Shown: positions 33,253 through 42,295 of the stretch, in pieces | Layout: each line of letters begins with the position of its first letter | How positions within the stretch are numbered: position 1 is the first letter of the stretch | NCBI GenBank assembly: GCA_017307755.1 | Contig: JAFKGQ010000008.1 | Location: 1 to 64,000, forward strand | Direction: 5' to 3' | From: Chitinophagaceae bacterium | GTDB taxonomy: Bacteria; Bacteroidota; Bacteroidia; Chitinophagales; Chitinophagaceae | Length of the DNA: 64,000 nt | Notes under the pieces: model-generated | The model's database searches: none | What the model was told of the DNA's origin: nothing | Seen by the model: the letters and a program-made list of their open reading frames with translations, nothing else | Position numbers and translations under genes: made by a program

Positions 33253-34488
33253 TTGGAGGATATGTTACAAGATCAGGAACAGGAGATCAGGATATACAAT
33301 CACTTAAGTTCAAATCTGAGTGCATTGGATATGGCCATCATCAGATCTGTACCGCCAGGCGGCAATTGGAAGAATATCCCCCATACGATCCCTTCAAAAA
33401 GGCTTGCCCAGATCAGGGAAAGCTTCGCCCAGGGGAAAGGCAGCCGGTCGACATACTATGGAAGATTGCTGGCGGATAAGCCGTCTTATACGATAAATAC
33501 GTATTTCAATCGGCCGGGGAATGGATGTCATATACATTATGCGCAGGACAGAGTTCTCTCTCAAAGGGAAGCCGCCAGGTTACAGTCATTCCCGGACAAT
33601 TTTCTTTTTTCCGGCTCACAAACCATCGTCAATACCCAGATAGGGAACGCCGTCCCCCCCCTCTTAGGATATCAGATCGCAATGCAAATCACCAAGACCA
33701 TCGGCCGGAAAGGTGTATTTGTTGATCTTTTTTCCGGTGCGGGAGGATTAGGTTTGGGATTTAAATGGGCAGGATGGTTACCATTGATCGCAAATGATAT
33801 TGAGCCAAAATTTCTGGAAACATATTCCCGGAATGTGCATGACAATGTTTTGGCAGGCAGCATTACCGAAGACGCCATTTTTTCAACACTTGTAAAAAAG
33901 ACGTTGAAAACAAAAAAGGAACATGGTTGGTTGCCATTTTGGGTGCTGGGTGGCCCGCCCTGTCAGGGTTTCTCAACAGCCGGGAATAAAAGGTCAATGA
34001 AAGATGAAAGAAATACGTTATTCCTGCATTATAAAGCCTTCCTCGAAGCCGTCAAACCCGATGGGTTTGTCTTTGAAAATGTCGCCGGTCTTCTTAACAT
34101 GGAAAAAGGAAAGGTCTTCACCCGTGTAAAAAAGGAGTTTAATAAAGTAATGCCTTCGCTTACCCCCTGGCTGTTAAATACAGAAAATTTTGCGATCCCT
34201 CAACGTAGAAAACGCGTTGTACTGATAGGGAATAAAGACGAGGACTTTACAATAGAGCCCCTTCCCATACTGACGGCACTGAGTAATAAACAACCGTCTT
34301 CCCATTTACCTAAGCCGGCATTGACGGTGGAAGATGCCATTTCAGATCTGCCGTTGCTGTCTCCCGGTCAGGATGGGTCTTCTCTCCATTACCTATCAAA
34401 ACCCGGGAGCATTTATCAGAAGTTGATGAGGGGGGATATTTCTGTTGAAGAGTATTTTGACTTTTTCACCGACCGAGCTTCCCTTTAA
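33253..34488 (+). CDS. m5C DNA methyltransferase, circularly permuted
   Basis: All motifs of cytosine-5 methyltransferases are present but in a rotated order. The N-terminal part holds motifs IX and X (LSQREAARLQSFPDNFLF at about 104, QIGNAVPPLLGYQIA at about 128), which usually close the protein. They are followed by motif I (FVDLFSGAGGLGLGF, about 155), the catalytic PPCQ with cysteine 237, ENVAG (about 275) and QRRKR (about 317). The 411-residue chain thus starts near the end of the target-recognition domain. Permutation of this kind is known in the C5 enzymes of this type IIS group. It should modify a cytosine in the other strand of the nuclease site. The last four bases overlap the convergent nuclease gene. 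Confidence 0.9.
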   Translation: MEDMLQDQEQEIRIYNHLSSNLSALDMAIIRSVPPGGNWKNIPHTIPSKRLAQIRESFAQGKGSRSTYYGRLLADKPSYTINTYFNRPGNGCHIHYAQDRVLSQREAARLQSFPDNFLFSGSQTIVNTQIGNAVPPLLGYQIAMQITKTIGRKGVFVDLFSGAGGLGLGFKWAGWLPLIANDIEPKFLETYSRNVHDNVLAGSITEDAIFSTLVKKTLKTKKEHGWLPFWVLGGPPCQGFSTAGNKRSMKDERNTLFLHYKAFLEAVKPDGFVFENVAGLLNMEKGKVFTRVKKEFNKVMPSLTPWLLNTENFAIPQRRKRVVLIGNKDEDFTIEPLPILTALSNKQPSSHLPKPALTVEDAISDLPLLSPGQDGSSLHYLSKPGSIYQKLMRGDISVEEYFDFFTDRASL

Positions 34489-36176
34489 AATTCAAATTGA
34501 TCTCTTACGTATCTGTCGCTGCCTGAGGCGTCATATATGGCTTTACCTATCACTGCCATAGCCTTGCTTAAAAGAGCTTTAGCCTCTTCAAATACTTCGA
34601 CGGTATGAGTGGGGAACTGGTTTACGATCATCCTCAATTTCTCTTCGGCAACATTCCCCTCTTCCGGCAACAATGTATTGTGTAGTAACAGATCGAGCTC
34701 AAAGAAATTTTTATCCTGTCTGTCAAGACAGCTAATAGCCTGTTGAACATAGCCATCTACTGTCTCCTTTGCAATAGCCAGGAAATGTCTGTTTTCCTTT
34801 TCCTTGTAGGCACGCAGCGCCTCAAAACCTATTCTCACTCGTCTGGCTTTTTGCTCTGTAGCATATTTTGTATGTCTTTTTTCAACCACTATTTTCTCAT
34901 AGCAGGTGACAAAATCTTTCGCAGAGAGGTTTATAAATTCAACATTTTGATCAGCATAACCCAATTCCAGAAGATAAAGTAAGAACGAGAATTTCCCGCT
35001 ATCATAGATCTCGCAAAGGGTTCGCATGGCATTCCGTTGGTTATCGCGTAATTGTTTGGAAAACCGAAGCGCCATTTCTTCACTATCGATCTCATTTTTT
35101 CTTCGATCCCAGAGATATCCTGCATACCAGGACACCACTTGGGTACCAGCCTCTTCACAACGTCTTAAATGTTGGACATCCTGCAAGGACATCCTGTTAT
35201 TTTTTGCAGAGTTTGCGGCCTTGCTTAACAGTCTGAATTCGGGCCGATGACAGAATCCGAGGGAAATGGGCCCGATATGATCCGCGGTAGCAGGCCCGTT
35301 GCCCCCGTCCGCACAAGGTTCGTTTTTGAGCGTTGTTCTTATCAACCCCATAAGCCTGTCTGCGGCGATCCAATCGCCGGCCGACCAATACTCAAACACA
35401 CGTCTGTCTGTTACATAGCTTAAAAGGTTTTCACTATTTCTTCCTTTGTCCGCCGATCCCCTGCAACATCTGTTAAAAGAATGAAATCCGTCAAGCCGGT
35501 CGGGGGCGTTTGACATAGCGCCGGGACTTAATAATCCGGGTTCCATTGGAATGTAAGTTTCTTCGATCCATTCCAAAAAAGATTCCAGATCATCCCCAAA
35601 TCCGGGAACACGTATGTCCTTTGTAGAAAGGATGTCGGATATTTCATCAATAATTCTCCCGCCCATCAGATCATATGCCCTTTGTACAACATCCGTGATG
35701 GGCTCCAGAATGGAAATTTCAAAATCCTCCCCATATTTTTTTCTAAATTTTTGAACCAGCCATTCATTAGGATAAACATAGGCTATACGCATGATCCTGC
35801 CGCATCTCTTACATGGCTTTTCCCCGGTGGGATGGATCATTTTAGCCGCCCGACTGATCCACTTATCTTTGGTTACGTCAATATCCATGCTTTCCGCCTT
35901 ACGTCTCCACCATTCCCTTCTTTTATGATGTGTATGCTGGTATTGCCCACCCGACCTGTTTGAGGGAGCTTCCCATTGGATCTTTCCATCCTCTTTTATA
36001 GCATCCGGCATACCTTCATATACAGGATGGCTGACCATGGCTTCCATATAGGCTATGAATGCAGAGGTCCAGATCTCTCCTTTACTTCCATATGAGTTTG
36101 AACTTTCAACAGGAGGGATATCCCCTTCGGAAAAGAGTTCCCTTTGAGAAAGTTTCTTTTTGCGGCTTTTTTTCAA
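34485..36176 (-). CDS. Type IIS restriction endonuclease, Alw26I/Eco31I/Esp3I family (HNH)
   Basis: This 563-residue protein matches the Eco31I/Esp3I group of HNH nucleases: GFHSFNRCCRGSADKGRNSE, then DRRVFEYWSAGDWIAADRLM, then the HNH core ADHIGPISLGFCHRPEFRLL (about residues 295-315) and SAKNNRM (about 325-332). The CKRCG pair near residue 141 may bind zinc. Known members cut outside GTCTC-type sites (GTCTC, GGTCTC, CGTCTC); which one this enzyme reads cannot be told. It is divergent from the two methylases, convergent in direction, with its own promoter at 36193-36200. No C-protein gene is present. Confidence 0.9.
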   Translation of the reverse strand: MKKSRKKKLSQRELFSEGDIPPVESSNSYGSKGEIWTSAFIAYMEAMVSHPVYEGMPDAIKEDGKIQWEAPSNRSGGQYQHTHHKRREWWRRKAESMDIDVTKDKWISRAAKMIHPTGEKPCKRCGRIMRIAYVYPNEWLVQKFRKKYGEDFEISILEPITDVVQRAYDLMGGRIIDEISDILSTKDIRVPGFGDDLESFLEWIEETYIPMEPGLLSPGAMSNAPDRLDGFHSFNRCCRGSADKGRNSENLLSYVTDRRVFEYWSAGDWIAADRLMGLIRTTLKNEPCADGGNGPATADHIGPISLGFCHRPEFRLLSKAANSAKNNRMSLQDVQHLRRCEEAGTQVVSWYAGYLWDRRKNEIDSEEMALRFSKQLRDNQRNAMRTLCEIYDSGKFSFLLYLLELGYADQNVEFINLSAKDFVTCYEKIVVEKRHTKYATEQKARRVRIGFEALRAYKEKENRHFLAIAKETVDGYVQQAISCLDRQDKNFFELDLLLHNTLLPEEGNVAEEKLRMIVNQFPTHTVEVFEEAKALLSKAMAVIGKAIYDASGSDRYVRDQFEF

Positions 36177-36192
36177 ATTAAAGTTTAATACG

Positions 36193-36200
36193 CAAAGCTA
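36193..36200 (-). promoter_or_regulatory. -7 promoter element of the restriction nuclease gene
   Basis: On the minus strand the bases read TAGCTTTG, an exact TAnnTTTG match and identical to the methylase element at 31557-31564. Transcription would start near 36187, only about 10 bases before the ATG at 36176, so the leader is very short. Confidence 0.55.
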
Positions 36201-36212
36201 ACGATTGTTAGC
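36197..36212. promoter_or_regulatory. Palindrome overlapping the nuclease promoter
   Basis: GCTAAC and GTTAGC flank a four-base centre GATT and overlap the -7 element of the nuclease gene. This fits an operator that limits nuclease expression. The other reading is a weak terminator for the amidohydrolase gene at 36229, since this hairpin also lies 17 bases beyond its stop, but only three T residues follow. Confidence 0.45.
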
Positions 36213-36228
36213 ATAAAAGGGCCGATGC

Positions 36229-37509
36229 TCAATCCTTTTTATACACCACCCCGCCCTTCATGACAAAACCCACCCGCTCTAACGCCTTGATATCCTTTAA
36301 TGGATCATCCTTTACGGCAATGATATCCGCAAAGCTGCCCGGCCGGATGGTGCCAATGCGGGGGTTGCCGATAAGATCCGCGGCATTTGATGTGGCGGCC
36401 TGTATCGCCTGCAGGGGAGTAAGGCCATACTTCACCATATAAAAGAATTGACGGGCATTCCACCCATGAGGATAGACGCCGGCGTCGGTGCCAAAGGCGA
36501 TCTTGACGCCCGCCATGGCGGCCTTACGAAAGCTTTCCCGCTGTACCAGCCCGACCTGCCGCTCTTTATTGATGATCTTGTCCGGGAAGCCGAGACGGGC
36601 ATATTCGCTGAGGATATAGTCGTCATTATAGATGTCCGCTACCAGATAGGTCCCCCGTTCCTTCATCATCCGTATGGCTTCCTCGTCCAGCATGCTGCCG
36701 TGTTCGATGGATGCCACGCCTGCCTTGACGGCCATTTTTATGGCCTCCGTCCCGTGGGCATGGGCGCAGGCCTTCCGCCCCCACAGGTGGGCTTCATCGA
36801 CGATGGCGTTCATTTCCGCCTGCGTGTATTGCGGCGCACCGACGCTTTCTTCCTCTGTGAGGACACCGGCGCTCGCACCGAACTTGATCACATCGGCCCC
36901 ATACTTTACGTTGAACCGCACTTGCTGACGCACGCCTTCCACCCCGTTGGCAACACCGCTCAGCTCTTTCGGACCATCGTTCCATTGCAGATAAGGCGAA
37001 AACCCATTGAGATCCCCATGACTGCCCGTAGAGCCGATGAAAAGCGTGGCGACAAACAGCCGGGGGCCGGGTATATCTGCCCGGTTGATCGCATTCCGCA
37101 AGGCTACGTCCACAAGACCCCGGGCGCCCACGTCCCGGCAACTGGTAAAGCCCGCCATCAGGGTCCGCAGGGCATAAGTAGGCGCCATGACGGCATCGTC
37201 CACGGCAGACTTCCGGAAGATGTCGGCATAATAGTCGCCGCTGGGCTGGCCTGTCACATGGGTATGACAATCGATAAGACCCGGCAACACCGTATACCCG
37301 CTGAGATCGATGATCTGCGCCGTATCAGGCGCCCGGATATCCTGCCCCACCTGTCTGACGGTGTCATGGTCCACCAGGATCGTGACACGCTCCAGCACCT
37401 TCCCTGTCAGAGGGTCGATCAGCCGGCCGGCCTTGATGGCTTTTATCGTTTGCGCTGCTGTAAATTGATAAAATAAAAGGAAACATACGGGGGCGAAGAT
37501 CTTTCTCAT
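36229..37509 (-). CDS. Secreted amidohydrolase, imidazolonepropionase-like
   Basis: The 426-residue product has a signal peptide (ending TAAQ, residue 20) and the full set of amidohydrolase motifs: HTH in GLIDCHTHVTG, a lysine-type position in ADVIKFGASAGV, AHAHGTEAI, IEHGSMLD and FGTDAG. The C-terminal beta sandwich (IRPGSFADIIAVKDDPLKDI) is typical of the group that includes imidazolonepropionase-like and prolidase-like enzymes. These hydrolyse cyclic amides or dipeptides; the substrate here is not known. It is transcribed toward the nuclease gene. The promoter is not clear. Confidence 0.88.
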   Translation of the reverse strand: MRKIFAPVCFLLFYQFTAAQTIKAIKAGRLIDPLTGKVLERVTILVDHDTVRQVGQDIRAPDTAQIIDLSGYTVLPGLIDCHTHVTGQPSGDYYADIFRKSAVDDAVMAPTYALRTLMAGFTSCRDVGARGLVDVALRNAINRADIPGPRLFVATLFIGSTGSHGDLNGFSPYLQWNDGPKELSGVANGVEGVRQQVRFNVKYGADVIKFGASAGVLTEEESVGAPQYTQAEMNAIVDEAHLWGRKACAHAHGTEAIKMAVKAGVASIEHGSMLDEEAIRMMKERGTYLVADIYNDDYILSEYARLGFPDKIINKERQVGLVQRESFRKAAMAGVKIAFGTDAGVYPHGWNARQFFYMVKYGLTPLQAIQAATSNAADLIGNPRIGTIRPGSFADIIAVKDDPLKDIKALERVGFVMKGGVVYKKD

Positions 37510-37583
37510 GTACTATCGTTTTGGTCGACATTTAAACTTACGACATATTTCCTTATTACCGGCCCCCTTCCTTCTTTCCCCCC

Positions 37584-37937
37584 TCAACTCCCATAAAAGA
37601 ATTGCTCCCTGACGATCAACCCATCCCGCCAGGTCTGCACCGACACCTGCGTATAATCCCTTACACCCCAATCCCGGTGGGTATAATCATATTTCCAGGT
37701 GACATAGGATATCCCCTCCCCTACAGCCGTCCCCAGCACCCGGGCATCCCTGAATTCCGTCACCGCGTCAAAAAAGGCCAGTTCACGCTGCCGATTGGCA
37801 TCCTTCCCCACCGTGGGCTCCAGATGGTTCTCCTGCATCACCACATCGGGATGATAATATTTTTCAAATGCCTCGAGGGCCTTGCCCTGAAGGACAAGTG
37901 TATTGAGGTCCGTCAATTTTTTCTGTATGTTTTGCAT
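37584..37937 (-). CDS. NTF2-fold SnoaL-like protein
   Basis: From the ATG at 37937 (MQNIQKKLTDL) the product has 117 residues in the cone-shaped NTF2 fold: KALEAFEKYYHPDVVMQEN is the first helix-strand pair, and SYVTWKYDYTHRDWGVRDY and VQTWRDGLIVREQFFYG form the last strands. The family contains polyketide cyclases, isomerases and inactive small-molecule binders. The seven codons before the chosen ATG are less likely to be translated. It lies in front of the amidohydrolase gene with a 74-base gap, and may be co-transcribed. Confidence 0.78.
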   Translation of the reverse strand: MQNIQKKLTDLNTLVLQGKALEAFEKYYHPDVVMQENHLEPTVGKDANRQRELAFFDAVTEFRDARVLGTAVGEGISYVTWKYDYTHRDWGVRDYTQVSVQTWRDGLIVREQFFYGS

Positions 37938-38002
37938 AACTGATGATTTGATACGCAAAATTCACCTACAGACCCCCGTAAAAAATTAAGGTAGATTAAT
38001 TT

Positions 38003-38584
38003 CTATCTGCCGGCCCTCTTCTTTCTCAGCACGCTTAAAAACTCCGGGGTAATACCCAGATAGGCCGCTATCATCTTTTGAGGCACCCGTTGGTCCACAC
38101 CGGGATATTTGTCCATAAATTCTCTGTAACGTTCTTCCGCTGTAAAAGAAAGGTTCTGTAATATCCTGTTTTGCTGGGCGACAAAAGCGTTCTGTAGCAG
38201 GATCCTGAAAAAGCGCTCGAACTTGGGTACTTCGGCATATAGCCTGTCCAGGCTGGCTTTGTCTATTTGCAACACCTGGGTATCCTCCAGCGCTTCGATA
38301 TACAGCGAGGCGGGTCGTTGGGTGAGAAAGCTGTACATGTCCCCCGCCCACCACTCCTCTACGGCAAAAAGGACGATATGTTCCACACCTTTGTCATCGA
38401 CATGATACATCCGCAGACAGCCCTTGCTGACAAAGCTCTCACAGCGGCTGATCTCACCCGGCCGCAACAGGAAGTCCCTGCGTGAGATCTCTTTTGTACG
38501 CAGCAGGGAAATAAAGATATCCTCCTCCGCCGGCGTCAGGGCGATATGTCTGGATACATTTTTTAAAATAAGATCAAAAGACAT
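38003..38584 (-). CDS. Crp/Fnr family transcriptional regulator
   Basis: The ATG at 38584 (MSFDLILKNVSRHIAL) is used; it follows the rmuC stop after one base, so the two genes form an operon. The 193-residue product has the cNMP-binding-type barrel (FLLRPGEISRCESFVSKGCL, about 35-120) and a C-terminal winged helix (RVPQKMIAAYLGITPEFLSV, about 155-190). This is the common Bacteroidota branch that usually does not bind cAMP. The phrase AEERYREFMDKYPGVDQRVP is the family linker. The NTF2-fold gene lies downstream on the same strand and may be under its control. Confidence 0.9.
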   Translation of the reverse strand: MSFDLILKNVSRHIALTPAEEDIFISLLRTKEISRRDFLLRPGEISRCESFVSKGCLRMYHVDDKGVEHIVLFAVEEWWAGDMYSFLTQRPASLYIEALEDTQVLQIDKASLDRLYAEVPKFERFFRILLQNAFVAQQNRILQNLSFTAEERYREFMDKYPGVDQRVPQKMIAAYLGITPEFLSVLRKKRAGR

Positions 38585-38585
38585 A

Positions 38586-39917
38586 TCACATCGTTGGGGC
38601 ATCATTAGTATCTTCCGGCAGATCGCTATCATTCAAATGCCTGGCAGGCATCACCTTGCTTACCCTGGCTTCCAGACGCCGGATGGCTTCCATCCGGCCC
38701 ATAATGGTAAAACCCTTCCGCTCGCCGGCTTTAAGCTTATACATCGCATCCCGGTAGGCAGCGCCGGCTCCGTTCAGGGCATCTTCGATCCTGTCCATGT
38801 CCCCTATAAAATCCACAAATTTATCATAGAGCGCCCCGCATTGTTTAAAGATCTCTTCCACATGCCGGACCTGGTTCTCCTTTTGCCACAACAAACGTAC
38901 CACCTTTAGGGTCGCCACCAGCGTAGTAGGTGTGATCAGTACGATCTTTCTGTTCAGCGCATGCGTAAAAAGCTCCTGATGATGGTTCATGGCCAGGGTG
39001 AGGGCGGATTCGATAGGCATGAACATAAACACATAGTCCGGCGTATGGAGCCCCGCCAGGGATTGATAGTTCTTGTCAGCCAAAGTATTGATATGGTCCG
39101 TCACGCTTTTTATATGCAGTTTTAAAAAGCCTGCTTTCTCCTCCGGGCTGCCCGCGTTAAAGTAGTTGCTATAGGCGGTGAGGGACACTTTGCTGTCGAT
39201 GATAATATGCTTCCCGTTCGGTAGACGGAGGATATAATCCGGCCGCCGTACCCTACCCTTCTCCTCATCATGATATTGCTCCTCCCTGGTGTAATCAATA
39301 TACTTCTGCAAACCTTCCGCCTCCAGGATCATGTTCAGCCTGTCCTCCACCCAATTCCCCTGGATCTTGACCTCGGACTTGAGGGCCATAGCCAGGTTTC
39401 GCGCGTCTTCGCTGAGCCGCGTATTCAATTTTTCCAGCCCTTCGATCTCCTTTTTTAGGGAAGTAAGATCCGCGATATCCTCTTTTCGCGTGTCTTCCAC
39501 TTTTTTGCGGAATTCCGACAGCCCTTCCCGGAAAGGGTGGAGTATCTCATTCAGTTCTTTTTTATTGGTCGCTGTAAAGGAATTTTGTCTGTCTTCCAAT
39601 ATGCGGTTGGCAATGTTCCTGAATTGCTCATGGGACAGATCGTGCATGCGTTGCAGTTCCTCCTTAAAGCCGGTGAGCTTGTCGACAAGATGCTTTTCTT
39701 GCTGCTCCAGCGCCGTCACCTGGTTCGTAAGCCCCAACAGCTCCTCGGACTGGTCCGCCAGCTCTTTTTCCGCCCGGGACAGTTGCTCTTTAAGGAGCGT
39801 AAAGGCCGCCACAGGCATATAGCCGGCAGTAATTTCCTTCAGAAACCCCCTCCGCGCCAGGATATAGCCCAGCAGACCGCCGGCTGTCAGACCTGCAATT
39901 ATATAAAGTGCTTCCAT
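38586..39917 (-). CDS. rmuC: DNA recombination protein RmuC
   Basis: RmuC limits DNA inversions between short inverted repeats and is thought to be a nuclease. The 443-residue product has an N-terminal membrane helix (MEALYIIAGLTAGGLLGYIL), a long coiled coil (about 45-190) and the RmuC catalytic domain (about 200-400) with NWVEDRLNMILEAEGL, RRPDYILRLPNGKHIIIDSK, the D of IIDSKVSL and the segment ALTLAMNHHQELFTHALNRK. The text follows the family to its end. It heads an operon with the Crp-type gene. Confidence 0.93.
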   Translation of the reverse strand: MEALYIIAGLTAGGLLGYILARRGFLKEITAGYMPVAAFTLLKEQLSRAEKELADQSEELLGLTNQVTALEQQEKHLVDKLTGFKEELQRMHDLSHEQFRNIANRILEDRQNSFTATNKKELNEILHPFREGLSEFRKKVEDTRKEDIADLTSLKKEIEGLEKLNTRLSEDARNLAMALKSEVKIQGNWVEDRLNMILEAEGLQKYIDYTREEQYHDEEKGRVRRPDYILRLPNGKHIIIDSKVSLTAYSNYFNAGSPEEKAGFLKLHIKSVTDHINTLADKNYQSLAGLHTPDYVFMFMPIESALTLAMNHHQELFTHALNRKIVLITPTTLVATLKVVRLLWQKENQVRHVEEIFKQCGALYDKFVDFIGDMDRIEDALNGAGAAYRDAMYKLKAGERKGFTIMGRMEAIRRLEARVSKVMPARHLNDSDLPEDTNDAPTM

Positions 39918-40042
39918 AACCCGGCATTAAATATAAGCCGTTTCACCCGTTCAACCGCCAACCGGGAAAAACACCCTTTTTTCCAAAACGCTTGATAATC
40001 CGGCGGGAATTTAGAATTTTTAAGCTCGAAATAAGCCTAGCT

Positions 40043-42286
40043 ATGAACCATCGAATTATCCTTACTACTGCAATTCTGCTATTTTTTATCCAACAATTGA
40101 CAGCCCAGAATATCGCCACCTTCCCGCTGCCAAAATCCGTCACGGAGAAACCCAGGACCGCCATCCCCCTGCTGACAAAAAAAATAGCCACACCCGCCGA
40201 GTTGAATACCGCCCAGGCCAATCGCTATATCACACAATTTAAGAATGGCAACCGCGCTTATCTGGACAGCTTGCTGGACCTTTTGCGAAGCCCCGCCGTC
40301 CAGCAAAAAAAAGACACATTCTATAAAACCTCGCTAAGATTGCTCGTAAAGGTGGCGCGAGCCGCGGACTCACCGGCCCTTGTCAAGACCATCGACACCC
40401 TGCCTGCGCTAAAAGATTCCACGATCGTGGTGGATTCAGCAGCCATGAAGACAGCGGCCGAAAAACAAAAAGATACCGTGACAAACGATACGACATCGAT
40501 CACGGATGGGTGTGCAGGTATAAAAAATGTAGTCAGTATCCATCTCGATAAGAACACGGGCGGGGAATATATCGTTTCGCTGCTGGACTCTCATGAAAAT
40601 CCCTTAAAAGCGTTCACCATCCGGCAATTCAATGAATCCCTCGTTCAGGATCAGTTGAAGGAAGCATTGAGCTCGCTATGTACCAGGAGGCCGCTGGCAA
40701 AAGACGATTCCATATACATCGATGGACTGGTGACCTCATTTGGCAAACAAAAACTATACGACAAAATGTTAGAGGCCAGCCTCATGGTCAATGATGCCAA
40801 TGTATATGCGGGTGTGTTAAAGATATACAAGCGGGTGCCCCTGGTGTGCACGTACTATACAGATACGGCAAAGAACAGTACGACCACAAAGGGAGATACC
40901 GCGCAGAAAGGGAAAACATCCTTTGTCAGGATAAAGAATGGCTCCGGATTACAGACAGCTCTTTCCTGGATGGCGGGGGTCCCGTCCGCAGAGGAGACGG
41001 ACGCTATAAAACCCTCCGATACAGATACTTTGTCAAGGGTTAAGCTGAATGGTAATCAAGGATATAGATGGTTTACGGTCCACTCCATCCAGATCCAGTT
41101 CCAGGATGGGTTTATAGAAAATATAAAAGTGCTCGGGAAGATGGATGGGGACACACGTCTGTTGAAATTCGAGAACTCCTACCCCATCGCTTTCAGCACC
41201 CGCCGGGACTTCAGAAAACTGTACAGCAAGGACATCTATGAAAGGACCATCTATGCCACTCCTTCTGTAAAAAGGACCCACAATATCAGGGAATGCTCGA
41301 TGAACCTGGGTGATCTGCTTTTTTACGATCAGCAGCTTGCCCTCAATTCAAAAGATTATTCACCTGCTAACCAGGTCTGTGACACGTTGCTGACGGACAC
41401 TGTGACTTCTATCAATCTGTTAAAAGAACAAACCTCAAAGATCCTCGAATTAAAAGTATTCTCCGATCTGAAAGGCATTGACAATGACAATCCCAATGGA
41501 TTGGTACAGCTGGAGTTGTCCAAAAAACTAAATTTCTGGAACAATCGGAGTGAGTGGCTCCGGCTGTTTAACATAGGCTTTTTTAACTACCTGACCCCTT
41601 ATTTTACGATGAATAAGATAGAGAACAACAATAAAAGACTCACGGTCAGCTATCAGGGGTCGCAGCAACGGGACACCCTAAAACCCAATACTTTTGCTTC
41701 CACGGTAAATCTCTACCAGTACCAGTCCTTTGGCATCGGCGCCAACCTCACCTGCGTCACCATCGATATACCCGGATGGAAATCGACCCTTAACCTCAAT
41801 ATGGGCGGTTTCTTTGGTCGTACGCTCCTACAGGATACTGCTCGTATACCGGATAAGGACTCGTCAACTTTTAAATCAGCCCCCGACAACAACGTACGTC
41901 AGTTTGGGGTAAACTCCTTCCAGTTTTCCCCGGAAATATGCTGGCAGATCTTCCCGGACAAACGCTATGGGGTGACCATCTCCCAGCGGTTCATACATTA
42001 CGACCTGTTGAGCAGCGAGATCAAACAGGTGAGAGATAGCATTTCCTATAAACAATACCTTAATTCATTAAAAGGCGACAGATCAAAGATCGACGGCTAT
42101 CGGGCAAAAAATTGGCTGGGGTCGGCGGAGATCTATGCTTTTTTCAAACCCTCGGAATTCAACCAGATCTTCTTCCGGTACAGACTGAACTGGTACCTGG
42201 ATGATGCCCGTTTGAATTTCCACCAGATACAGGTGGGGATCTCCACGTATCTGACACATACAAAAAAAGCCGGTGCCGAACAGTAG
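40043..42286 (+). CDS. Secreted protein of unknown function (747 aa)
   Basis: The ATG at 40043 (MNHRIILTTAILLFFIQQLT) gives a clear signal peptide; the frame is open 17 codons further up without signal character. The mature protein has low sequence complexity in its first part (many T, K, D), a middle with WFTVHSIQIQFQDGFIENIK, and a last third of alternating hydrophobic strands (SFGIGANLTCVTIDIPGWKS, YGVTISQRFIHYDLL, QIQVGISTYLTHTKK) that looks like an outer-membrane barrel. No family is recognised. It is convergent with the membrane amidohydrolase of the CHAT island, 9 bases from its stop, and may belong to that island or only border it. Confidence 0.6.
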   Translation: MNHRIILTTAILLFFIQQLTAQNIATFPLPKSVTEKPRTAIPLLTKKIATPAELNTAQANRYITQFKNGNRAYLDSLLDLLRSPAVQQKKDTFYKTSLRLLVKVARAADSPALVKTIDTLPALKDSTIVVDSAAMKTAAEKQKDTVTNDTTSITDGCAGIKNVVSIHLDKNTGGEYIVSLLDSHENPLKAFTIRQFNESLVQDQLKEALSSLCTRRPLAKDDSIYIDGLVTSFGKQKLYDKMLEASLMVNDANVYAGVLKIYKRVPLVCTYYTDTAKNSTTTKGDTAQKGKTSFVRIKNGSGLQTALSWMAGVPSAEETDAIKPSDTDTLSRVKLNGNQGYRWFTVHSIQIQFQDGFIENIKVLGKMDGDTRLLKFENSYPIAFSTRRDFRKLYSKDIYERTIYATPSVKRTHNIRECSMNLGDLLFYDQQLALNSKDYSPANQVCDTLLTDTVTSINLLKEQTSKILELKVFSDLKGIDNDNPNGLVQLELSKKLNFWNNRSEWLRLFNIGFFNYLTPYFTMNKIENNNKRLTVSYQGSQQRDTLKPNTFASTVNLYQYQSFGIGANLTCVTIDIPGWKSTLNLNMGGFFGRTLLQDTARIPDKDSSTFKSAPDNNVRQFGVNSFQFSPEICWQIFPDKRYGVTISQRFIHYDLLSSEIKQVRDSISYKQYLNSLKGDRSKIDGYRAKNWLGSAEIYAFFKPSEFNQIFFRYRLNWYLDDARLNFHQIQVGISTYLTHTKKAGAEQ

Positions 42287-42295
42287 CGCGGACGT

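Noticed and set aside
36448..37476. 342-codon frame opposite the secreted amidohydrolase
   Set aside because: It mirrors the codon pattern of the real gene, and shows no start signal or family motif.
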